Source: JALZAA01 sp035316025
Lineage (GTDB): Bacteria > Actinomycetota > Acidimicrobiia > IMCC26256 > JACDBD01
DNA: 5,407 nt
Assembly: GCA_035316025.1 (NCBI GenBank)
Contig: DATFXL010000009.1
Coordinates: 1 to 5,407, forward strand
Direction: 5' to 3'
A program made the translations under genes and the position numbers. Positions 1-4,432 of this stretch are shown here, in pieces. Positions within the stretch are counted from its first letter, which is position 1; each line of letters opens with the position of its first letter. The notes under the pieces are model-generated. The model did no database searches. It saw nothing but the letters and a program-made list of their open reading frames with translations, and was not told the origin of the DNA.

Positions 1-601
1 CGCGGACCGCGGCGGGTTCGGTGTCGATGGTCGGCGGCCCTGAGCCGAGAACGCGGCGACTCACGACGACAAGGTCGTCGTCGGAGGCGGTGAGCCGTCG
101 GGCGGCGGGAATGTGCAGCAGACCCCAACCCGCGAACGCGACACCGAGCGCGACCTGAAGCGGCGCGCCGGTCACCGTCTCCGACCAGTCGAAGACCCGC
201 GCGGCTACACACCAGCCGATGCCTGATGCCGCCCACGCCGCGGCATCCACGATGACCGTGACCACCAAGTGCCGCCGGCTCTTGGCTCGCTGTCCCGGAC
301 GCGCCGCCCGCCAGCGGTATCCCACCCAACTGCCAGGCCTGATGCGAGCTCCGTGCACGACCACCTGCCACGCTCCGAGAGCACCGAGTACGACAAGCCC
401 CAGGGCAGCAGCCACGGGCAGGCCGTCCCAATCGACGAGCAAACCGGGCCAGGCGGAGACCACCCACGCTGCGCCAATGGCCAGCCAGGCCCGCGACTCC
501 CAGCGCACGACGTCGGAGCGGACAGCAACCTCGCCGGCCGCATCCTCTCGGTCGCGGGCCGGGGCCAGCGTTCCTGATGAGGAACCGAGCGTTGTGTGCA
601 C
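1..601 (-). CDS. Unrecognised multi-pass membrane protein, 3' end outside the window (partial)
   Basis: The minus-strand frame starting at GTG 601-599 stays open for 200 codons to the window edge. Its amino-acid make-up is typical of a real membrane protein. A charged N-terminus of about 38 residues is followed by four hydrophobic segments at roughly residues 39-56, 62-82, 111-134 and 147-163. They are separated by Arg/Lys-rich loops (about 86-110) and followed by a polar tail containing DDD at 174-176. I do not recognise the family and see no catalytic motif. The start is chosen because a TTGACC-17-TATCAT promoter ends 7 bases before the GTG, which predicts a leaderless mRNA. A TTG at 637 overlapping the tetR stop codon is the alternative start and would add 12 residues. 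The gene lies directly behind the TetR gene in the same direction, so it is a likely target of that repressor. Shorter open frames on both strands here do not show this hydrophobic pattern and are judged shadows. Confidence 0.72.
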   Translation of the reverse strand, partial: MHTTLGSSSGTLAPARDREDAAGEVAVRSDVVRWESRAWLAIGAAWVVSAWPGLLVDWDGLPVAAALGLVVLGALGAWQVVVHGARIRPGSWVGYRWRAARPGQRAKSRRHLVVTVIVDAAAWAASGIGWCVAARVFDWSETVTGAPLQVALGVAFAGWGLLHIPAARRLTASDDDLVVVSRRVLGSGPPTIDTEPAAVR

Positions 602-605
602 GGCC

Positions 606-616
606 GTTATGATAAC
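606..616. promoter_or_regulatory. Candidate operator: perfect dyad GTTAT-G-ATAAC over the -10
   Basis: GTTATGATAAC is a perfect inverted repeat (5-bp arms around one G) covering the whole -10 hexamer (609-614) of the membrane-protein promoter. A closely related box, GTTATTCATAAG, occurs at 1265-1276 in the tetR control region. With preceding bases the shared pattern is ACG-NN-CGTTAT, then 1-2 bases, then ATAA (600-615 and 1259-1275). Binding by the neighbouring TetR protein is an inference. AT-rich -10 regions produce short dyads by chance. Confidence 0.4.
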
Positions 617-637
617 GACCGTGATGCTTATGGTCAA
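609..637 (-). promoter_or_regulatory. Sigma70-type promoter of the membrane-protein gene, probably leaderless
   Basis: Read on the minus strand, TTGACC (637-632) matches the -35 consensus at 5 of 6 bases. TATCAT (614-609) matches the -10 consensus at 5 of 6. The spacer is exactly 17 bases. The GTG start at 601 comes 7 bases after the -10, so transcription should begin at or one base before the start codon. The -35 overlaps the TGA stop of the upstream tetR gene (636-634). The downstream gene therefore has its own promoter in addition to any read-through from tetR. Confidence 0.6.
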
Positions 638-1242
638 GCGGGTTGTGGATGAGGCTGAGCCCCCCGCGCCGTCGATTCCACATGCTCGCCGAGGGCTCGA
701 GCCGTCATGCGCAGCCGCCGCTGGTCGCCGGTGGCCAACAGATCAAGGACCATCCCCGCCAAGGCGGACGCCGCAATCGTCGCCTCTATCGTCGCTTGTC
801 GCTGCGGCACACCGCGATCGTGGAGGTCCCCGGCGATCAGCTCCACCCACGCGCTCATGAGCCGACGACGGTCGTCAGCGCCGAGCAGCTCCGCGCCGTG
901 GGGCGACGTGATGACCTCGAAGACCAGCCTGACCTGCTCGAGGTTCTCCGGACGCGACACCCACGCCCAGTACCGCTCGATCACCGCTGCGGCATCAGCT
1001 TCTGAGCCCAGCTCCTCCGTCCAGCGCGCCACCACGTGCCGCTGCTCCTCTTCGACATACGCCAACGCCTCCGCCAGCAGCCCCTCCTTGGACCCGAAGT
1101 GATATGTGAGCGTGTAGGTGCTCACCCCCAGCGCAGCCGCCAAGGGTCGCAGCGACACGCCTGCCACGCCGCCGCGCACCAACTCTGCAACGACAGCCCG
1201 CAACAACTCGGGTTTCCGTCCCGGATTCGGTTTGCGACCCAT
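634..1242 (-). CDS. TetR/AcrR-family transcriptional repressor
   Basis: The 202-residue product has the usual TetR length. Its N-terminal helix-turn-helix spans about residues 12-56: the recognition region VSLRPLAAALGVSTYTLTYH (29-48) is followed by the family signature FGSKEGLL (49-56). The rest is an alpha-helical ligand-binding and dimerisation domain (about 65-190) of varied sequence, so the inducer cannot be predicted. These proteins bind operator DNA as dimers and leave it when a small molecule binds. ATG 1242 is preferred because a perfect TATAAT ends 6 bases upstream, which puts +1 on the A of the start codon. An in-frame ATG at 1257 would add five residues (MYNGE), but it lies upstream of that -10. 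The gene is followed at once by the membrane-protein promoter and is divergent from an SDR gene at 1388, an arrangement typical of local TetR control. Confidence 0.9.
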   Translation of the reverse strand: MGRKPNPGRKPELLRAVVAELVRGGVAGVSLRPLAAALGVSTYTLTYHFGSKEGLLAEALAYVEEEQRHVVARWTEELGSEADAAAVIERYWAWVSRPENLEQVRLVFEVITSPHGAELLGADDRRRLMSAWVELIAGDLHDRGVPQRQATIEATIAASALAGMVLDLLATGDQRRLRMTARALGEHVESTARGAQPHPQPA

Positions 1243-1263
1243 CTCGCCATTATACATGACGAG
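1243..1263. promoter_or_regulatory. Candidate TetR operator, 21-bp dyad over the tetR -10
   Basis: On the plus strand the half-sites CTCGCCAT (1243-1250) and ATGACGAG (1256-1263) are inverted repeats matching at 7 of 8 positions, separated by five bases (TATAC). The dyad contains the -10 and ends one base before the predicted transcription start, so a bound dimer would block tetR transcription. Size, position and symmetry suit a TetR-family autoregulatory operator. That this protein binds here is inferred. Confidence 0.5.
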
Positions 1264-1277
1264 CGTTATTCATAAGT
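1249..1277 (-). promoter_or_regulatory. tetR promoter, predicted leaderless
   Basis: On the minus strand TATAAT (1254-1249) is a perfect -10. Six bases (1248-1243) separate it from ATG 1242, so the A of the ATG should be the transcription start. With a 17-base spacer the -35 position is 1277-1272 (ACTTAT), a poor match to TTGACA. The promoter probably relies mainly on its strong -10. Leaderless mRNAs are common in actinobacteria. No Shine-Dalgarno sequence is visible. Confidence 0.6.
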
Positions 1278-1387
1278 TCTCTGCCTCGAGATGCTCGGCC
1301 TGCATCGGCCTTGGCTGCGGTGGTGTTCGCGAATCTCGTCCGCTCGACGTGCCTGGGCGCCGGCGCCAGAACGGGCAATCTGGGCGC
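1264..1387. promoter_or_regulatory. Divergent control region before the SDR gene
   Basis: This 124-bp stretch lies between the tetR operator and the chosen SDR start. It begins with an AT-rich block containing GTTATTCATAAG (1265-1276), the variant of the box found at 606-616. Further on are a perfect 8-bp palindrome TTCGCGAA (1326-1333) and a perfect 12-bp GC palindrome GGCGCCGGCGCC (1356-1367). No good rightward -35/-10 pair was found; TAAGTT at 1273-1278 is the best weak -10 candidate. Whether TetR also controls the SDR is not settled by the sequence. Confidence 0.3.
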
Positions 1388-2197
1388 GTGGCCTGGCGAA
1401 CGGGTCCGGTGGCTGTGACGGGGGCACGCGGGCAGGTGGGCAGCCAGCTGCAGCGGCGTCTCGCGCAACTGCCCAACCAGGTGAGACCGCTCGGACGAGA
1501 AGATGACTTCGCGGAGGCATTCGACGACGCAGCCGCGGTTGTTCACCTCGCCGGGACGCTCCAACCACGTAAGCCAAATACCTATCGGGCCGCGAACCTC
1601 GACACCGCGCTTGCCACCGCCGCCGCGCTCGCCTGCTCACCGGCCCAGCGCGTTGTCTTCCTCAGTTTCTTGACCGCACGGCTCGACGCGTCGAACTCGT
1701 ACCTTCGCTACAAAGCCGAGGCCGAAGAGGCGCTGCGCTCGAGTGGGGTTCCGGCGGTCCTCCTGCGCTGCGATCACATCTACGGTCCTCCCAGTGAGCC
1801 TGGCCCGACGGCATCGGTGTTCCTTGCCAAGTCCGGCAGAGTCGTGCTCCTGGGCAGCGGCACGCAACGCCTCGCTCCGCTGTACCGAGACGATGTTGTG
1901 GAAGCCATCCTGCACGCTGCGCTCGACCCCGAAACGCCGACCGGGACGTTCGAGTTGGCGGGACCCGACGCCGTGACTGCGGACGATTTCGCTCGTCTGC
2001 TCAACTCCGAGCCGATCCGGATACGTCGGATTCCCGTGATGCTTGCCCGCCTGCTCGGACATGTCGTGCCGACCCTCACGCCCGAGCTTGTCGATGTCAT
2101 GCTCGCTGACGCGGTCCCGACTGAGGACGTAGCAGCGACGGCGCAAAGGTTCGGCGTCGAGTTGCACAGCCTCGCTGACGTGTGGCGCTCTCCGTAG
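1388..2197 (+). CDS. NAD(P)-dependent SDR-type oxidoreductase/epimerase (NDUFA9/NmrA-like)
   Basis: The 269-residue product is a Rossmann-fold short-chain dehydrogenase/reductase of the extended or atypical type. The dinucleotide-binding motif TGARGQVG is at residues 11-18. VVHLAG (51-56) ends the fourth strand. S93 and Y105-x-x-x-K109 (YLRYK) are in catalytic positions. LLRCDHIYGP (125-134) matches the usual LRxxxIYGP element, and LYRDDVVEAI marks the C-terminal part. The layout resembles the NDUFA9-like group, many of which act on unknown substrates or serve as NAD(P)H sensors. The start is uncertain: GTG 1388 leaves ten residues before the TG of the motif, GTG 1409 is also plausible, and an in-frame ATG at 1256 would add a Cys/Arg-rich leader that does not look like SDR sequence. 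No clear ribosome binding site precedes any of them. Divergent from tetR, hence possibly in its regulon. Substrate unknown. Confidence 0.85.
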   Translation: MAWRTGPVAVTGARGQVGSQLQRRLAQLPNQVRPLGREDDFAEAFDDAAAVVHLAGTLQPRKPNTYRAANLDTALATAAALACSPAQRVVFLSFLTARLDASNSYLRYKAEAEEALRSSGVPAVLLRCDHIYGPPSEPGPTASVFLAKSGRVVLLGSGTQRLAPLYRDDVVEAILHAALDPETPTGTFELAGPDAVTADDFARLLNSEPIRIRRIPVMLARLLGHVVPTLTPELVDVMLADAVPTEDVAATAQRFGVELHSLADVWRSP

Positions 2198-2204
2198 CCC
2201 CGCA

Positions 2205-2251
2205 AAGCACCGATACGGCGTAGTCCCCCTGAGACCGGCCGGTCGGTGCTT
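2205..2251 (+). terminator. Inverted repeat after the SDR stop, possible terminator
   Basis: AAGCACCGA (2205-2213) and TCGGTGCTT (2243-2251) form a perfect 9-bp inverted repeat starting 8 bases after the stop codon. The 29-base interval includes most of the perfect 10-bp palindrome ACCGGCCGGT (2234-2243). Position and pairing fit a transcript-end structure for the SDR gene. There is no T-tract and the loop is long, so it is not a classical intrinsic terminator. Confidence 0.4.
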
Positions 2252-2417
2252 GGACGCCTACCGCCGGCCGCTCGTGGCCCGGAACGTAAGGGTCAACGGT
2301 GTGGAGACGAGGTTCACGCGCGCGACGACAGGTTCCGCGAGCAAGGACGCGCGTCCCTCGACCCCCTCGGGGCGACCGTCATCTGCGCGTCGCTCGAATC
2401 ACTAGCGTGGCGCCGCG
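2252..2417. other. Non-coding gap between the SDR and thioesterase genes
   Basis: Together with the inverted repeat before it, this makes a 220-bp gap without a supportable gene. Short open frames cross it on both strands, but none has a start signal, a family motif or balanced composition. A weak TAGCGT (2403-2408), 9 bases before the thioesterase ATG, might be a -10, but no -35 accompanies it. An in-frame TAG at 2403-2405 limits how far upstream the thioesterase can begin. Confidence 0.4.
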
Positions 2418-2909
2418 ATGAGCCAGTCCCAACCGTCCGAGAACGAGCCGATGCGCCGTCCGTGGGCGACGCCGCCTCCGGGTCGCCTCGTCGGCCGCGG
2501 CCACCCGGCCGGTGACTTCCTCGAAGCGTGGGCATGGGACGTACTGGACGAGGCGCCCGGCTACCTCCGCCTCGAGGCGACGCTCCCGAACCACGTGAAG
2601 AACCCGCGCGGGCAGCTGTTCGGCGGGTTCACTCCAACCTACGTCGACATGGTCGCGCTGTTCACGGTGCGAGCGGGCGAGGACCGTTCGGCCCCGCGCG
2701 CGATGCGATGGCTCGCGACGACGAACATGCGAGTCGACTACTTCGAGCCGATCACGGGGCCGCGGTTCGTCATCGAGAGCCGCCGCGAGAAGTGGCGCGG
2801 CCGCACGCACTTCGTCAGCACGCGCTTTCTCCAGGATGACGAGCTCGCTGTCTTTGCCCTGACCACGATGCGCGAGGTCGACCTCAGCCGCAAGCTCGGC
2901 GACGCCTGA
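2418..2909 (+). CDS. PaaI-like hotdog-fold thioesterase
   Basis: The 163-residue product fits the PaaI/4HBT hotdog family, which hydrolyses acyl- or aryl-CoA thioesters in the cytoplasm. A proline-rich, probably disordered N-terminus (about 1-25) precedes the single hotdog domain. The key segment NPRGQLFGGFTPTYVD (62-77) carries the conserved Asn62, Gly65, Gly69-Gly70 and the Asp77 expected for catalysis. The HGG commonly found here is FGG. The later strands MRVDYFEPI and FVIESRREKWRGRTHFVSTR match the usual beta-sheet core. ATG 2418 is the first possible start after an in-frame TAG at 2403; Met12 is an alternative. No Shine-Dalgarno is visible. The gene appears monocistronic and converges on the solute-binding protein gene with a 14-bp gap. 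Substrate unknown; aryl-CoA would suit the nearby dioxygenase, but that is inference. Confidence 0.8.
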   Translation: MSQSQPSENEPMRRPWATPPPGRLVGRGHPAGDFLEAWAWDVLDEAPGYLRLEATLPNHVKNPRGQLFGGFTPTYVDMVALFTVRAGEDRSAPRAMRWLATTNMRVDYFEPITGPRFVIESRREKWRGRTHFVSTRFLQDDELAVFALTTMREVDLSRKLGDA

Positions 2910-2923
2910 TCCGGCGCGGGCGT

Positions 2924-3634
2924 CTATCCGAACCAGCGCCGCTCGAGGCGATCGATCGCTCCTCTGTCACGCAGCGTGCGCAACGCGCTGTTGACCGCGT
3001 CGCGAAGACCCCGATTGTCGGGCGCGAACGCGATCCCGAGAAGCTCGTGTGTCTGGATCTCCTGCACGACGTCGAGGTCGGGTCGGTCCTTCACGAGCCA
3101 CGTGGCCACCGGCAGGAGCATCATGACGCCACCGATGCGTCCGGCCTCGAGGTCGTCCAGGGCGTCCAGGACGCCGTGATACGGGTAATACCTGATCCCG
3201 GCGAGCTTCCCGTCTGCCTGCAGCTCACTGGCGACGATGTCGGACGTGTTCCCGATCTGGATGCCGACGACCTGATCGACCAGGTCTTCCGCGGACGTGA
3301 CGTGCGGCGCCAGCATCGTGTTCACGACGAGACTCTGCGCCGACTCGAGGTACGGCTCTGAGAACAGCGCCACCTTCTCCCGTTCGGGTGTGATCGTCGT
3401 GCCCGACGCGACCGCGTCGTACGAGCGGGTGCGTAGACCGTCGAAGATCCCGTTGAAATCGTCGCCCTCGTACTTGGTCAGCTGCCAGCGCAGCCCGATC
3501 TGACCGCACACGGCGCGCATGAGCTCGGCGTCGAAGCCGGTGTCGACGCCGTCCTGCACCACCTCGAAGGGTGGATCCGGGAACGCCGACGCGACGAGCA
3601 GCGTCCCCGCCTCGATCGTCTGTAATGCCGCCAT
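2924..3634 (-). CDS. Family-3 extracellular solute-binding protein (ABC type), no visible signal peptide
   Basis: The 236-residue product aligns by eye with the SBP_bac_3 family of amino-acid-type binding proteins across its full length. LLVASAFPDPPFEVV (12-26), GFDAELMRAVCGQIGL (33-48), the hallmark TTITPEREKVALFSEPYL (79-96) and the C-terminal ERRWFG are all present. Arg85 is the usual carboxylate-binding Arg. In lobe 2, the segment usually reading G-R-x-D-A-V-x-x-D appears as GRIGGVMML, so both Asp positions are lost and the ligand may not be an alpha-amino acid. ATG 3634 is the only reasonable start and has a weak GGAG about 10 bases upstream. No signal peptide or lipobox precedes the domain, unlike transport proteins of this family. 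The frame stays open upstream to 4099, but that part is antisense to the dioxygenase gene. No permease or ATPase gene is in the window. Confidence 0.82.
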   Translation of the reverse strand: MAALQTIEAGTLLVASAFPDPPFEVVQDGVDTGFDAELMRAVCGQIGLRWQLTKYEGDDFNGIFDGLRTRSYDAVASGTTITPEREKVALFSEPYLESAQSLVVNTMLAPHVTSAEDLVDQVVGIQIGNTSDIVASELQADGKLAGIRYYPYHGVLDALDDLEAGRIGGVMMLLPVATWLVKDRPDLDVVQEIQTHELLGIAFAPDNRGLRDAVNSALRTLRDRGAIDRLERRWFG

Positions 3635-3710
3635 CAGTTGGCCGCTCCGGTCCCATCCTTCCCCGCCCGTGCGCCCCCCGGGTGGACCGTCGAGTAGTAC
3701 ACCGGAGGCG
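3635..3710. promoter_or_regulatory. Divergent promoter region between binding protein and dioxygenase
   Basis: This 76-bp spacer must hold the leftward and rightward start signals. TAGTAC (3695-3700) is a possible rightward -10 lacking a -35. GGAGG (3704-3708) lies only two bases before GTG 3711. For the leftward gene a GGAG-like stretch is present about 10 bases before ATG 3634. No clear operator dyad was found. Shared control of the two genes is likely only from the short spacing. Confidence 0.3.
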
Positions 3711-4364
3711 GTGGAACACCCGGAGAACACGATCGTCTCCCGGCGGCGGCTGCTCGTCGGTGGGCTGGTGCTCGGAGTCCCCGCGGTCATCGCCGCCTGC
3801 AGCTCCGGGGGCGGCCAGCGTACGAGCCCTCGACCTCGCACCACCGGCGGCGCGGCCGGCGGCAGCTCCCCCTCGACGCTCGCCCCGACCCCGGCGTGCG
3901 GCGATGGCGCCGCCACCGAGGCCCAGACGGAGGGCCCGTTCTTCGAGCCGAACTCACCGGAGAAGTCGGACTTCACCGGCGACGTGAGCAACGGCACGCC
4001 CATCGTGGTGACCGGCGCCGTGCTGACGACCGACTGCCGGCCGGTCGGACGGGCGCTGCTCGACGTGTGGCAGGCCGACGCCGAAGGCGTGTACGACAAC
4101 GATGGCTACCGGTTGCGCGGGCACTTCTTCACCGACGAGCAGGGCGGGTACACGCTGCGCACGATCGTTCCCGGCCTCTACCCCGGGCGGACGCGCCACT
4201 TCCACGTGAAGGTGCGCCCACCCAACGGTCGATTGCTGACGACGCAGCTCTACTTCCCGGGCGAGCCCCGCAACGAGGAGGACTCGATCTTCTCCTCCAA
4301 GCTTCTCATGGACGTCCGCGATGGCGGCTCAGGCAAGGACGCCACCTTCAACTTCGTCGTCTGA
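3711..4364 (+). CDS. Tat-exported lipoprotein intradiol ring-cleavage dioxygenase
   Basis: The 217-residue product begins with a Tat-like signal, SRRRLLVGG (10-18), then a hydrophobic stretch and the lipobox VIAAC with Cys30. It should be exported folded and anchored on the outer face of the membrane. A Ser/Pro/Gly/Thr-rich linker (31-65) leads to an intradiol dioxygenase domain. EGPFFEP (74-80) is the family's TxGPFY-type element and DVWQADAEGVY (118-128) follows. The four non-haem Fe(III) ligands are all in place: Tyr128, Tyr157 (GLYPGR), His163 and His165 (HFH). Such enzymes split catechol- or protocatechuate-type rings between the hydroxyls using O2. At this length it resembles the secreted single-domain intradiol enzymes more than cytoplasmic catechol dioxygenases with a dimerisation helix. 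GTG 3711 is the only start giving a proper signal, although its GGAGG is unusually close. Upstream reading frame is antisense to the binding protein. Confidence 0.88.
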   Translation: MEHPENTIVSRRRLLVGGLVLGVPAVIAACSSGGGQRTSPRPRTTGGAAGGSSPSTLAPTPACGDGAATEAQTEGPFFEPNSPEKSDFTGDVSNGTPIVVTGAVLTTDCRPVGRALLDVWQADAEGVYDNDGYRLRGHFFTDEQGGYTLRTIVPGLYPGRTRHFHVKVRPPNGRLLTTQLYFPGEPRNEEDSIFSSKLLMDVRDGGSGKDATFNFVV

Positions 4365-4371
4365 CGTGGCG

Positions 4372-4422
4372 TAGCCGAGCGACCCGCGCCTCCGTTCAGC
4401 TGCGCATGACGCGAGTCGGCTA
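4372..4422 (+). repeat. 7-bp inverted repeat between dioxygenase and SDR genes
   Basis: TAGCCGA (4372-4378) and TCGGCTA (4416-4422) are perfect inverted repeats enclosing 37 bases, starting 7 bases after the dioxygenase stop and ending 10 bases before the next GTG. No T-tract follows. It may weaken read-through or may be chance. The 68-bp gap has no other clear signal. Confidence 0.25.
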
Positions 4423-4432
4423 AGCAGTTGCG

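Noticed and set aside
205..543. 112-residue minus-strand frame
   Set aside because: It overlaps the better membrane-protein frame on the same strand, which has coherent hydrophobic segments and a promoter; this one is Gly/Arg/Trp/Ser-rich without structure.
219..860. 213-residue plus-strand open frame
   Set aside because: Its Ala/Thr/Arg/Pro-rich translation crosses both the membrane-protein and TetR genes on the opposite strand and shows no motif.
1356..1367. GC palindrome GGCGCCGGCGCC as a terminator or operator
   Set aside because: Palindromes made only of GGCGCC units are expected by chance in such GC-rich DNA; there is no T-tract and no second copy nearby.
1118..1387. N-terminal extension of the SDR at 1388 upstream through tetR
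   Set aside because: The part before 1256 is antisense to the TetR helix-turn-helix. The 1256-1387 part is a Cys/Arg-rich stretch overlapping the operator and does not resemble SDR N-termini.
1291..1506. Small plus-strand frame starting MLGLHRPWLR, considered as a leader peptide
   Set aside because: It runs out of frame into the SDR gene, has no ribosome binding site, and its composition is that of shadow translation.
2246..2515. 89-residue plus-strand frame in the gap; another frame there reads VARNVRVNGVETRF, faintly like an SDR remnant
   Set aside because: The resemblance is short, has no Rossmann or active-site motif around it, and is interrupted by stops. It is too weak to call a pseudogene.
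3635..4099. Upstream extension of the binding-protein frame (would give 391 residues)
   Set aside because: This part is antisense to the dioxygenase, whose iron ligands and signal peptide show which strand codes. The extension shows no domain or signal peptide. An FSGC motif in it lacks the hydrophobic stretch needed for a lipoprotein signal.
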